Source of the DNA: Lacisediminimonas profundi
GTDB lineage: Bacteria > Pseudomonadota > Gammaproteobacteria > Burkholderiales > Burkholderiaceae_D
Direction: 5' to 3'
Assembly (NCBI RefSeq): GCF_008831265.1
Contig: NZ_VTTH01000001.1
Span: 1,178,001-1,242,000 of the forward strand
Length of the DNA stretch: 64,000 nt
The notes beneath the pieces are model-generated. The model saw nothing but the letters and a program-made list of their open reading frames with translations. It was not told where the DNA came from and did no database searches. Positions 9,028 through 17,496 of the stretch are shown here, one piece after another. The first letter of the stretch is position 1; each line of letters begins with the position of its first letter. Both the position numbers and the translations under genes were made by a program.

Positions 9028-9055
9028 GGGCCGGGTCGTCCCGGCCCTGTGCTTT
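9028..9055 (+). terminator. rho-independent terminator after mshN
   Basis: A perfect 8-bp GC stem (GGGCCGGG, 9028-9035; loop TCGT; CCCGGCCC, 9040-9047) begins 4 bp after the mshN stop. It is followed by TGTGCTTTT, a short T-rich tail. It separates the pilus operon from the catabolic island. Confidence 0.75.
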
Positions 9056-9307
9056 TCCCTGGGCCCATGCTCATGCTGCGCACCTGGCAGTCGCCACGCG
9101 ACCCATCCCGTCCTGAGCGTTTCCGCCTCACACACTCCCGATTTCCAGATTAAGCAGCGCAGCTTCTCGGTTCAGAAGATTTTTTGATTTCATTTCTGGG
9201 CGCGAGGGTGGTTAAATCGCAGACCAGTAGTTTTCGGCAGGTGCGCCTGTCCGGGAATCGTGCAATCAACAACAAGCTTCATCGACAGAAGCAATCAGGA
9301 GACAGCA

Positions 9308-10273
9308 TTGTCATTCATCAGGATGGCCGTTACGGCCGCAGCCGCCTTCACGGCAAGCATTGCAATGGCGGCGGGTTACCCCGAGCGCACGGTCACGATC
9401 GTTGTGCCTTACGCACCCGGCGGCGCCACTGACGCCGGCGCGCGGCTGGTGGCGCAGGCCTTGCAGAAACAGTCCGGCATCAGTTTCATTGTTGAAAACG
9501 TTCCCGGAGCCGGCACCACGGTCGGCGCGGCAAAGGTGGCACGTGCGGCGGCGGATGGCTACACGCTGCTGTGGGGTGGGCTGAGTTCGAACGTGATGGC
9601 GCCACAGATCTATGCCAAGCTGCCGTTCGATGCGGCCAGCGCATTCGAGCCGGTGTCGATGATCGCCACCCAGCCCTATATGCTGGTCACCCAGGCAAAC
9701 AGCCCGTTCCGCAATGTCGCCGACCTGGTTGCGCGCGCCAAGGCCGAGCCCGGTAAACTGAATTTCGGCAGCCCCGGCGAAGGCAGCTCGCCACACCTGA
9801 CTACCGAACTGTTCCTCGCCGAATCGCGCATCACGGCGCAGCACATCCCGTACAAGGGCGCGGCGCCGTCGCTGGCGGCATTGATCGCCGGCGATACCAG
9901 CTTCATGTTCGACACGCTCACGGCGCCGATGCCGATGATCGCGGCTGGCCGCCTGAAGGCGCTGGCGGTGACCAGCAGCCGTCGCCTGCCCGAATTGCCC
10001 GATGTGCCGACCTTGCAGGAGAGCGGCCTGGCCGGATTCGACGCCTACACCTGGTTCGCCTTGTTCGCGCCGCGCGGCACGCCGGCGGATGTGGTGAGTA
10101 CGCTCAACCGCATGGTCACGGAACAGTTGCGCGACCCGGCGCTGCGCGCACAGATGGCGAAGTCGTATTTCACCACAGCAGCCTCGACGCCGGCCGCGCT
10201 CGGCAATACGGTCAAGGCCGAAACCGCCAAGTGGGCCGCCATCATCAAGGCCAAGAACATACGGCGGGAATGA
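9308..10273 (+). CDS. Bug-family (TctC-like) periplasmic solute receptor, copy 1
   Basis: A 321-residue receptor of the tripartite tricarboxylate transporter/Bug family: signal peptide ending near SIAMAAG, then YPERTVTIVVPYAPGGATDAGARLV, the family's first ligand loop, and AADGYTLLWGG and HIPYKGAAPSLAALIAGD, the second conserved loop. The start is chosen as TTG at 9308, because AGGAG lies 6 bp upstream and the protein then begins directly with a signal peptide; a GTG at 9260 would add 16 unlikely residues. No TctA/TctB membrane genes are nearby, as is common for this expanded family in Burkholderiales. The ligand is probably a carboxylate handled by the following enzymes; the exact ligand is unknown. 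Confidence 0.88.
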   Translation: MSFIRMAVTAAAAFTASIAMAAGYPERTVTIVVPYAPGGATDAGARLVAQALQKQSGISFIVENVPGAGTTVGAAKVARAAADGYTLLWGGLSSNVMAPQIYAKLPFDAASAFEPVSMIATQPYMLVTQANSPFRNVADLVARAKAEPGKLNFGSPGEGSSPHLTTELFLAESRITAQHIPYKGAAPSLAALIAGDTSFMFDTLTAPMPMIAAGRLKALAVTSSRRLPELPDVPTLQESGLAGFDAYTWFALFAPRGTPADVVSTLNRMVTEQLRDPALRAQMAKSYFTTAASTPAALGNTVKAETAKWAAIIKAKNIRRE

Positions 10274-10319
10274 ATATGACGGCTTGGCGCAACCGCTGCA
10301 ACACCGGGAGCAAGTGCTG

Positions 10320-11297
10320 ATGAAAGTTTGCGTTTTCGGGGCTGGTGCGATCGGCGGTCTGATCGCCTCGCGGCTCGCACAGCAGACAGCAGCCGAAGTA
10401 TCCGTGATCGCCCGCGGCCCCCATCTCGAGGCAATTCGCCGCAACGGGCTGGTGCTGCGTACCGGCGCCAGCGAGAGCCGGATTGCGCTGCGCGCCTCTG
10501 CCGATGCCGCCGAACTTGGCGTGCAGGATGTGGTGATCATCGCGGTCAAGACCTGCAGCCTGCCGGCTTCGCTGGCAGGCATGGCCCCGCTGATCGGTCC
10601 GGATACCATGGTGGTGCCGGCAATGAACGGTGTGCCATGGTGGTTCTTCTCGGGCTTTGGCGGTGCGCTGCAGGGCCTGCCGATCGAAGGCATTGACCCC
10701 GGCGGACGGATTGCAGCCGCGATTCCAGAACGGCAGGTGCTGGGCTGCGTTGTTTATCCGACCGCCTTCGTTGCGGAGCCGGGCGTGGTGCAGCACACCG
10801 GTCGCTGGGACATGCACCTGGGGGAGCCGGACGGCAGCCTTTCCGCTCGTTCGGGCGCGCTGCAGGCATTGCTGGAGTCAGCCGGTTTCAGCTGCAAGCG
10901 GACCAGCGAAATACGGCGCGAGATATGGACCAAGCTGATCGGTAATTGCAGCTTCAATCCGGTGGCCGCGCTGGCCCAAGCGCCGCTTGACCGGCTGGCG
11001 GCCGACCCCGATGTGGTCTGCCTGATGCGCGGGCTGATGCTGGAAGTCATTGCCGTCGGCAATGCGCTTGGCCTCGATGTCGCAGAGGATCCCGACCGCC
11101 GTATTGATCGTATGCGCACGCTCGGATCCATCAAACCGTCGATGCTGCAGGACCTGGAAGGGCGGCGGCCAATGGAACACGAATCGCTGACCGGCGCCGT
11201 GCTCGCAATCGGGACGCGGCTCGGCGTCGAGGTGCCGCTGATCCAGGCCGTGCACGGATTGATCCGGCAGAGGGCCAACAGCATGGGGCTGCAGTAA
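10320..11297 (+). CDS. 2-dehydropantoate 2-reductase family enzyme (PanE/ApbA-like)
   Basis: A 325-residue NADP-dependent reductase: N-terminal Rossmann motif GAGAIGG (residues 7-13) and a C-terminal helical domain with the active-site pattern KLIGNCSFNPVAAL, in which Lys and Asn are the conserved catalytic residues of ketopantoate reductase. The ATG at 10320 has GGGAG about 9 bp upstream; an in-frame upstream start at 10284 lacks such a site. Embedded between a Bug receptor and a Rieske dioxygenase, it is more likely a paralogue acting on a pathway 2-oxo acid than the housekeeping pantothenate enzyme; that is inference. Confidence 0.8.
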   Translation: MKVCVFGAGAIGGLIASRLAQQTAAEVSVIARGPHLEAIRRNGLVLRTGASESRIALRASADAAELGVQDVVIIAVKTCSLPASLAGMAPLIGPDTMVVPAMNGVPWWFFSGFGGALQGLPIEGIDPGGRIAAAIPERQVLGCVVYPTAFVAEPGVVQHTGRWDMHLGEPDGSLSARSGALQALLESAGFSCKRTSEIRREIWTKLIGNCSFNPVAALAQAPLDRLAADPDVVCLMRGLMLEVIAVGNALGLDVAEDPDRRIDRMRTLGSIKPSMLQDLEGRRPMEHESLTGAVLAIGTRLGVEVPLIQAVHGLIRQRANSMGLQ

Positions 11298-11402
11298 TTG
11301 GCCCGCCAGTGATCGTGCAGATTTTCTTGTTGAGCAAGGCGAGGTAGCGGGCACAAGACCCGTGCCCGCCATCCGCCGGATTGATTGAAGCAGGAGGAGA
11401 CC

Positions 11403-12776
11403 ATGCAGGCAGCCGATTTGCGCAAGCTCGTCGTTGACGATGTGCCCCACGGGCAGTTTGCGGTTCACCGTGACGTGTACCGCGATCCGGAAATTTTCGA
11501 GCTGGAGATGCGCTACATCTTCGAGCGGACCTGGGTCTTCCTGGGACTGGAATCGCAGATTCCCGACGCCCACGATTATTTCACCACCTGGATCGGCCGC
11601 AACCCGGTGCTGGTATCGCGCGGCGCCGATGGCCAGGTCGGGTGTTTCCTGAATACCTGCCGCCACCGCGGCGCGGTGGTGTGCCAGAAGGCCCAGGGCA
11701 ATGCCCGTTTCCATGTCTGCCAGTACCACGGCTGGTCCTACGACAGCAGTGGCCGCAGCAAGACAATCAAGGATCGCGCCGACGGCTGCTACAGCGCCGC
11801 GTTCGAGCAGGATAACCACGACCTGGTGGCGATCGCACGGCTGGCGTCATATCGCGGCGTGCTGTTCGGAAGCCTGAGCACCGAGGTGCCTTCGATCGAA
11901 GAACACCTCGGCGACACGCGATTCTTCCTTGACCTCGTGATCGACCAGAGTCCGCACGGCGTCGAGCTGGTGCCGGGGTGTTCCACCTATACCTTCAAGG
12001 GCAACTGGAAGCTGCAGCTCGACAATAGCCTCGACGGCTATCACCTGACCTCGGTCCATCCGACCTTCATGAAGATCGTCGAAAACCGCAAGTCGGGCGA
12101 TTCGAACAATAAACTGGCCACCATCGATTTCGCAGCTTACCGTTCGCGCGGCAGCTTCACATTCGATCACGGTCATGCCGTAGTCTGGACCCGCAATCCG
12201 GCGCCCGATATCCGGCCGCTGTACCAGACCATTGACGAGGTGCGGGGTCGGGTTGGCGAGGCGCGCGCGCAGTGGATGCTGGACACCCGCAACCTGGTGC
12301 TGTTCCCCAACGTCCAGTTCGCCGAGAACGCGTCGCTGCAACTGCGCATCGTGCGGCCGATTTCAGTAGACCGCACCGAGATGCGCAGCTATTGCCTGGC
12401 GCCCAAAGGCGAGCCGGACGAGGCGCGCGAATTCCGGCTGCGCCAGTTCGAGGATTTCTTCAACAGCAGCGGCCTGGCCACGCCGGACGACACGACCTGT
12501 TATGAGGATTGCCAGACCGGCTATCAGGCGCAGCCGGTGGTCTGGACCCAGGGCTATGCGCGCGGCATGACCGCCGTCATGCAGGGGCCGAACGAAGCAG
12601 CGAAGGAAATCGGCATCACGCCGGTGACCAGCCTTGGCGGCGGCGTGAAGATACAGGACGAGACCCTGTTCCATTCCGCATATCGCGAGTGGAGCCGCCT
12701 GATGGTGGCCGGCGCCGAGCGCGATGAAGCCAACCGGGAAGCGGGCCAGGAAGCGACACGGGCGGGGCAGGCATGA
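11403..12776 (+). CDS. Rieske aromatic-ring-hydroxylating dioxygenase, alpha subunit
   Basis: A 457-residue catalytic subunit. The Rieske [2Fe-2S] ligands are visible as C86-R-H88 and C106-Q-Y-H109. The mononuclear iron site is D211-G-Y-H214-x4-H219 (DNSLDGYHLTSVH), with a downstream acidic cluster (ATPDDTTCYED) expected to supply the last carboxylate. Length and motif layout resemble benzoate/anthranilate/salicylate-type oxygenases. The start at ATG 11403 follows AGGAGGAGACC. The beta subunit overlaps by 4 bp. No ferredoxin or reductase gene is adjacent, so electron transfer must come from elsewhere. Confidence 0.9.
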   Translation: MQAADLRKLVVDDVPHGQFAVHRDVYRDPEIFELEMRYIFERTWVFLGLESQIPDAHDYFTTWIGRNPVLVSRGADGQVGCFLNTCRHRGAVVCQKAQGNARFHVCQYHGWSYDSSGRSKTIKDRADGCYSAAFEQDNHDLVAIARLASYRGVLFGSLSTEVPSIEEHLGDTRFFLDLVIDQSPHGVELVPGCSTYTFKGNWKLQLDNSLDGYHLTSVHPTFMKIVENRKSGDSNNKLATIDFAAYRSRGSFTFDHGHAVVWTRNPAPDIRPLYQTIDEVRGRVGEARAQWMLDTRNLVLFPNVQFAENASLQLRIVRPISVDRTEMRSYCLAPKGEPDEAREFRLRQFEDFFNSSGLATPDDTTCYEDCQTGYQAQPVVWTQGYARGMTAVMQGPNEAAKEIGITPVTSLGGGVKIQDETLFHSAYREWSRLMVAGAERDEANREAGQEATRAGQA

Positions 12777-13264
12777 GCCCGCTGATGCAGGCGACCGAGT
12801 TGCTGGTGCGCGAGGCTGCGCTGCTGGACAACCGCGAATGGGACCAATGGCTGGCGCTGTTGGCGCCCGACATCGAATACTGGGTGCCCACCTGGAAAAG
12901 CGAGGATGAACCGACCGCAGATCCGAAGCGGGAGCTATCGTTGATCTATTACGCCAGCCGGGCCGGGCTGGAGGATCGGGTGTGGCGCGTGAAGTCGGGG
13001 CGCGCCGTGTCCTCGATGGTGCTGCCACGAACGCAGCACGCCATTACCAATGTCCGGATCCTGTCCGCTCAGGAAGGCAGCATGAGCGTGGCTTCGAACT
13101 GGACCACCCACCAGTTCCTGCCCAAGGACAGGAGTGTGGAAGTGCTGTTCGGACGTTACGAGCATGTCCTGCGGCGTGACGACGACGGCTGGTTGATCGC
13201 CCGGCGCAAGACCCTGCTGCTGAATGACTACCTGCCCGCCCGGCTGGACTTCTACAGTCTGTAG
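12773..13264 (+). CDS. aromatic-ring-hydroxylating dioxygenase, beta subunit
   Basis: A 163-residue protein of the NTF2-like cone fold used by dioxygenase small subunits: LVREAALLDNREWDQWLALLAPDIEYWVP at the N-terminus is the conserved signature, and GRYEHVLRRDDDGWLIARRKTLLLNDYLP the C-terminal one. It forms the structural part of an alpha3beta3 hexamer with the upstream alpha subunit. The ATGA overlap implies 1:1 coupled synthesis. Substrate range cannot be deduced from it. Confidence 0.88.
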   Translation: MSPLMQATELLVREAALLDNREWDQWLALLAPDIEYWVPTWKSEDEPTADPKRELSLIYYASRAGLEDRVWRVKSGRAVSSMVLPRTQHAITNVRILSAQEGSMSVASNWTTHQFLPKDRSVEVLFGRYEHVLRRDDDGWLIARRKTLLLNDYLPARLDFYSL

Positions 13265-13349
13265 CGTGCAGGCAAGCGACCGGTACTGACAAGGTCTGCA
13301 ATAGCGAAAACCCAACTGACGGCAACTTATTACATCAACGGAGACAATC

Positions 13350-14345
13350 ATGAAAAAGACACTGATACGAGCAATGATGTTGCTGTCATGCATGACGGCC
13401 CTGGCCGGCAATGCAGTTGCCCAGAGCTATCCGAACAAGCCGGTACAGATGGTGCTCGGATTTCCTCCCGGTGGCAGCACCGATATCCTGGCCCGCCTGG
13501 TGGCCAGCAAGCTGCAAGCGGCATGGGGCCAGCCGGTGGTGGTGCTGAACAAGCCCGGCGCCAGCACCATCATCGCAACCGATACGGTCGCCAAGTCGCC
13601 GGCCGACGGCTACACGTTGCTGCTCGGCGCCAGCAGCGGCAACACCATCAACCCGGTTCTGTATCCGAAGCTGCCTTACAATCCGATCCGCGATTTTGCG
13701 CCGATCGCCATCATGGGCAGCTTTCCGCTGGTGCTGGCGGTGCATCCTTCGGTGCCGGCGAATAACGTCCGCCAGTTGATCGAGCGCGCCAAGGCCGTAC
13801 CGGCGCCGCTCAACTACAGTTCGGCCTCGACCCTGTTCCAGCTTTCCGCGGAAATGTTCAAGCAGATGGCGAACGTCAACCTGACCCACATTCCATACAA
13901 GGGCAGCGCCCAGGCCCTGGGTGCCCTGACTGCCGGCGACGTGCAACTGCTGTTCCTGGACCCGGCGCCAGTGATGGCGCAGGTCAAAGGCGGCCGTGCC
14001 AGGGCGCTGGCCGTGACATCGACCAAGCGCTGGGCCTTGCTGCCGGACGTGCCGACCATGGCTGAATCCGGGATGCCGGACTATAACGTCACGGCCTGGA
14101 TCGCCTTGTTCGCGCCGGCCGGGACGCCGCCCGACATCGTCGCCAAGCTGCAAGCCGAAGTGAACCGGATCATGCAAATGCCTGACGTGCGCGAACGGCT
14201 GGAGACGCTGGGCATCGATCCGGGCGGAAGGGCGCTGGGGATAGAACCGGCTGCCAACAATGCCGACACCATTACCCAGCTGATACGGGAAGAGGGCGCG
14301 CGTTACGCCAAGGTGATCAAGACCGCCAATATCAAGGCGGAGTAG
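13350..14345 (+). CDS. Bug-family periplasmic solute receptor, copy 2
   Basis: A 331-residue receptor: signal peptide ending AVAQ-SYP, then KPVQMVLGFPPGGSTDILARLV (first ligand loop), SPADGYTLLLGASSGN and HIPYKGSAQALGALTAGDVQ. ACGGAG lies 8 bp before the ATG. It follows the dioxygenase genes by about 85 bp and precedes a class II aldolase by 22 bp, so it is probably co-transcribed with both. Its difference from copy 1 in the ligand loops suggests another carboxylate. As with the other three copies in this window, no transporter membrane subunits are linked. Confidence 0.9.
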   Translation: MKKTLIRAMMLLSCMTALAGNAVAQSYPNKPVQMVLGFPPGGSTDILARLVASKLQAAWGQPVVVLNKPGASTIIATDTVAKSPADGYTLLLGASSGNTINPVLYPKLPYNPIRDFAPIAIMGSFPLVLAVHPSVPANNVRQLIERAKAVPAPLNYSSASTLFQLSAEMFKQMANVNLTHIPYKGSAQALGALTAGDVQLLFLDPAPVMAQVKGGRARALAVTSTKRWALLPDVPTMAESGMPDYNVTAWIALFAPAGTPPDIVAKLQAEVNRIMQMPDVRERLETLGIDPGGRALGIEPAANNADTITQLIREEGARYAKVIKTANIKAE

Positions 14346-14367
14346 ACCTGCGACCAGGGAGAAACGC

Positions 14368-15213
14368 ATGATGAACGAATCACAAGCAGTGCCCCAAAGC
14401 GCGCCGCAAGGCGCTGCGCAAGGCAGGCCTGGCATCCTGCTGGAGGTGCGGCCGGACGGACTGAGCTTCCCGGAGCCGCCGGCCTTTGCCAGCAAGGAGG
14501 CAGAGCGCATCCACGTCAAGGAGCGGCTTGCCGCTGGCTATCGAATTTTCGCGCTGCAGGGGTTCGACGCCGGGATTGCCGGCCACATCAGCGCGCGCGA
14601 TCCGGTGCTGCCCGACCACTTCTGGGTCAACCCGCTGGCGGTGCATTTCAGCCGCATCCGGGTGTCCGACCTGGTGCTGGTGGACCACGCCGGAAACATC
14701 GTCGAGGGCCGGCATCCGGTCAACGCCGCGGCATTCGCGATCCATTCGCGGATTCATGCCGCGCGTCCCGATGTCATCGCTGCAGCCCATTCGCATTCGC
14801 GCTTCGGCACCACCTTCGCGTCGCTCGGCAGGACCATTCCACCGATCACGCAGGAAGCCTGCGCCTTCTACAAGGACCATTCGGTGTTGCAGGCCTATGG
14901 CGGGATTGCCAGTGAATTGTCGGAAGGCGAGTTGATCGCGCAGGCGCTCGGGCCGCACAAGGCGGTGATCTGCCGCAATCACGGTCATTTCACTGTGGGG
15001 CAGTCAGTTGAAGCCGCGGTCTTCTGGTTCATGCGCATGGAACGCGCGTTCGAACAGTGCCTGCTGGCGTGGAATGCAGGGCAGCCGATCGAGATCGATG
15101 ATGAGACCGCCATGCTGACGCGCAAGCAGGTTGGCTCGCCACGCGCAGGATGGTTCGGCATGCAGCCGCTGATGGACAAGATCATCGCCGAACAGCCGGA
15201 CTTGTGTGAGTAG
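14368..15213 (+). CDS. class II aldolase/adducin family protein
   Basis: A 281-residue protein with the class II aldolase fold: a GHISARDP segment (substrate phosphate-type loop), HARPDVIAAAHSHSRFGTTFASLG with the paired His metal ligands, and VICRNHGHFTVGQSVEAAVFWFMRMERA containing the third His and the terminal helix. Members act as aldolases, decarboxylases or epimerases on small hydroxy or phospho substrates. Several catabolic operons use them as hydroxy-acid or aromatic-acid decarboxylases, so a carbon-carbon cleavage or decarboxylation step in this island is plausible. AGGGAG lies upstream. Reaction not determinable. Confidence 0.82.
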   Translation: MMNESQAVPQSAPQGAAQGRPGILLEVRPDGLSFPEPPAFASKEAERIHVKERLAAGYRIFALQGFDAGIAGHISARDPVLPDHFWVNPLAVHFSRIRVSDLVLVDHAGNIVEGRHPVNAAAFAIHSRIHAARPDVIAAAHSHSRFGTTFASLGRTIPPITQEACAFYKDHSVLQAYGGIASELSEGELIAQALGPHKAVICRNHGHFTVGQSVEAAVFWFMRMERAFEQCLLAWNAGQPIEIDDETAMLTRKQVGSPRAGWFGMQPLMDKIIAEQPDLCE

Positions 15214-15226
15214 AAATCCCGGTATT

Positions 15227-15243
15227 GCGCCCCCCGCGGGCGC
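15227..15243. terminator. possible bidirectional hairpin between convergent genes
   Basis: A short GC hairpin (GCGCCC, 5-nt loop, GGGCGC) occupies the 31-bp gap between the stops of the aldolase gene and the convergent LysR gene. It has no T-tract, so it is weak evidence for termination. Confidence 0.3.
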
Positions 15244-15244
15244 G

Positions 15245-16159
15245 CTAGCGGCGCGCCGGCTCCTGCTGCAGCGCAGTCGTCAGCGCACGGGCGAGGGCAG
15301 CCGTGCCGTCCGGCGTCACGCGCCCCTTCTTGGTGATCTGGTAGAAGCTGAGCGGCACCTGCGGCTCGGTCAAGGTCACCAGTTGCACCGCATAGCGCGC
15401 ACAGCAGGGCGCGACGAACGAGGGCAGCACCGCGAAGCCGGACCCGGCTTCGACCATGGCCAGGACCGTCTGCATGTTTTCGTAGGCAGGACGCTCCTCG
15501 TTGGCGCGGCCTGTGCGGCGCAGGTTTTCCTCGATCAGTTGCTGCACTGGATTTTCCGGCGACAGGCCAATCAGGGGCTGGTCGCGCAGCTCCGACCACT
15601 TCATGCGCCGCGCGCGGCGGCGTGCTCCAGCATCGTTATTGGCGGGGCATACCAGGGCCAGCGGAAATTCTGCCAGTGCGATCCGTTCAAGCCCGGATGC
15701 CGGCTTGAAGAATGCGCCGAATCCGACATCCAGCGTGCCGTTGGCCACGTCATCCTGTATCTGCTGGCGGCCAAGGTCGCGGATGCGCAGGCTGATCTCC
15801 GGATGTTCGCTTTGAAAGCTCTCGATTGCCAAGGGCAGCACGTCGGACGCGATGAAGGGCGTGGCGCCGACGGTCAGGATCTGCCGCGCGCGGGTCGAGA
15901 TGCGGTTGATGGAGTCCGATACCGATTCCAGTTCCGCCAGCACCCGAGCCGCAACCGGCACCAGTTGCGCGCCGGCGGGCGTCAGCGCCACCGAGCGCGT
16001 GGTGCGGTCGAACAGCCGGCAGTTGAGCTGCTTCTCGAGGTCGCGCGTCATGGCGCTCAAGCCGGACTGCGTGATGTGCAGCCGCTCTGCCGCGCGGGTG
16101 AAACTGCCCAGTCGCGCGATGTCGAGGAAGGCCTGCAACTGGCGTTGAGAGATATTCAT
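15245..16159 (-). CDS. LysR-type transcriptional regulator
   Basis: A 304-residue LTTR: N-terminal winged helix-turn-helix (residues 1-60: LQAFLDIARLGSFTRAAERLHITQSGLSAMTRDLEKQL) and a C-terminal periplasmic-binding-protein-like effector domain (about 90-300). It is transcribed divergently from the flavin hydroxylase gene at 16297 across a 137-bp AT-rich spacer that holds a 14-bp palindrome, the classic arrangement for an LTTR that activates its neighbour in response to a pathway compound. It is convergent with the aldolase gene. The effector is unknown but is probably the substrate or product of the hydroxylase. Confidence 0.92.
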   Translation of the reverse strand: MNISQRQLQAFLDIARLGSFTRAAERLHITQSGLSAMTRDLEKQLNCRLFDRTTRSVALTPAGAQLVPVAARVLAELESVSDSINRISTRARQILTVGATPFIASDVLPLAIESFQSEHPEISLRIRDLGRQQIQDDVANGTLDVGFGAFFKPASGLERIALAEFPLALVCPANNDAGARRRARRMKWSELRDQPLIGLSPENPVQQLIEENLRRTGRANEERPAYENMQTVLAMVEAGSGFAVLPSFVAPCCARYAVQLVTLTEPQVPLSFYQITKKGRVTPDGTAALARALTTALQQEPARR

Positions 16160-16168
16160 CCGATTGGC

Positions 16169-16182
16169 TTCTTAATTAAGAA
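16169..16182. promoter_or_regulatory. LTTR-box-like palindrome in divergent promoter region
   Basis: A perfect 14-bp palindrome TTCTTAATTAAGAA lies 10 bp upstream of the LysR start and 115 bp upstream of the hydroxylase ATG. It fits the T-N11-A core of LysR binding boxes and lies in the most AT-rich part (16165-16205) of an otherwise GC-rich region. This is a candidate operator shared by both genes. Confidence 0.55.
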
Positions 16183-16296
16183 AATAAAGTCGATTATATT
16201 CTCGATCAGGATGCGGTTAAATGTGAGCCCATCAGTGGCCGCATCGGTGGTCCGATCGCAGCGCCTTCCGGGCGCGTAAATTCTCCCAGGATAAAC

Positions 16297-17496
16297 ATGA
16301 AGAAGCAGGAAAAAATATTGATCGCCGGCGGTGGCATAGGCGGACTCACCGCCGCACTGGCCTTGCTCAAGCGTGGATTCGACGTCCAGGTTTTCGAGCA
16401 GGCGCCCGAGTTGCGCGAAGTCGGCGCCGGCTTGCAGTTGAGCGCCAACGGGCTGCGCGTGTTGTACCAGCTCGGCGTCGGTGAAGCGCTGAAGGCGGTC
16501 TCGTGCGAGGCGGCTGGCAAGGAAATCCGGCTGTGGAGCACGGGCCAGGCCTGGAAGCTGTTCGATCTGGGCGCCAACTCGGTGGCGCAATACGGCTATT
16601 CGTATTTCATGGTGTACCGCCCCGACTTGCTTCAAGTGCTGGCCGATGCTGTGCGGGCGATCAAGCCGGATGCCATCATGCTGGACGCCGCCTGCGCCGG
16701 TTTCGAGCAGGCCGACGACGGCGTGCAACTGATCCTGGCCGACGGTCGCCGCTTCGATGGCGCTGCCCTGATCGGCGCCGATGGCGTCCATTCGCGGATA
16801 CGCAACCAGCTGGTTGGCGCAGACAAGCCGAAATTCTCCGGCTGCCTGGCGTGGCGCGGTGTGATCCCGATGAAGCGGTTGCCGGATCATCTGCAGCGTC
16901 CGGTCGGCACCAACTGGGTCGGACCGGGCGCGCACGTCATCCACTATCCGCTGCACGGCGGCGAGCTGATGAATTTCGTCGGCATCGTCGAACGTGACGA
17001 CTGGCAAGTGGAGTCATGGACGCAACAGGGCACGCATGAAGAATGTCACGAGCACTTCAAGGGTTGGAACGACGACGTGCACACGCTGATCAGCAAGCTC
17101 GACGTGCCCTTCAAATGGGCGCTGATGGGGCGCGACCCGCTGGACCAGTGGTCATTCGGCCGCGTATCGATGGTGGGCGACGCCTGCCATCCGACGCTGC
17201 CTTTCCTGGCGCAGGGTGCGGTGATGGCGCTGGAGGACGGTTACATCCTGGCGCGCTGCATCGAGCGATACCAGGACGAGCTGCCGCTGGCCTTGCGCAA
17301 GTACGAAGCGGCACGCATCGAAAGAACCAACCGCATCGTGCTGCGTTCGACCGAGAACGGCCGCCGTTTCCATAATCCGGCGCTGGCCTCGGCGGACGGC
17401 GCGGCCGACTATGTGGACCGCGAATGGGCCGAGCCGAAAGTGCGCGAGCGTTATGACTGGCTGTTCAGTTACAACGTCGACGAGGTTGAAATATGA
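16297..17496 (+). CDS. FAD-dependent aromatic hydroxylase (salicylate/3-hydroxybenzoate hydroxylase type)
   Basis: A 399-residue group A flavoprotein monooxygenase: FAD-binding ILIAGGGIGGLTAALALLKRGFDVQVFEQ at the N-terminus, the DG motif LIGADGVHSRIRNQL at about residues 155-170, and the GD motif RVSMVGDACHPTLPFLAQGAVMALEDG at about 289-315. Length and the C-terminus (VRERYDWLFSYNVDEV) resemble NagX/XlnD-type 3-hydroxybenzoate 6-hydroxylases and salicylate or 6-hydroxynicotinate hydroxylases. It would use NAD(P)H and O2 to hydroxylate a phenolic acid. It is divergent from the LysR gene, and its stop overlaps the next ATG. The exact substrate is open. Confidence 0.85.
   Translation: MKKQEKILIAGGGIGGLTAALALLKRGFDVQVFEQAPELREVGAGLQLSANGLRVLYQLGVGEALKAVSCEAAGKEIRLWSTGQAWKLFDLGANSVAQYGYSYFMVYRPDLLQVLADAVRAIKPDAIMLDAACAGFEQADDGVQLILADGRRFDGAALIGADGVHSRIRNQLVGADKPKFSGCLAWRGVIPMKRLPDHLQRPVGTNWVGPGAHVIHYPLHGGELMNFVGIVERDDWQVESWTQQGTHEECHEHFKGWNDDVHTLISKLDVPFKWALMGRDPLDQWSFGRVSMVGDACHPTLPFLAQGAVMALEDGYILARCIERYQDELPLALRKYEAARIERTNRIVLRSTENGRRFHNPALASADGAADYVDREWAEPKVRERYDWLFSYNVDEVEI

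Noticed and set aside
9184-9432. Small frame between the mshN terminator and the first Bug receptor
   Set aside because: No ribosome-binding site, composition like a shadow, and it overlaps the receptor signal-peptide region in another frame.
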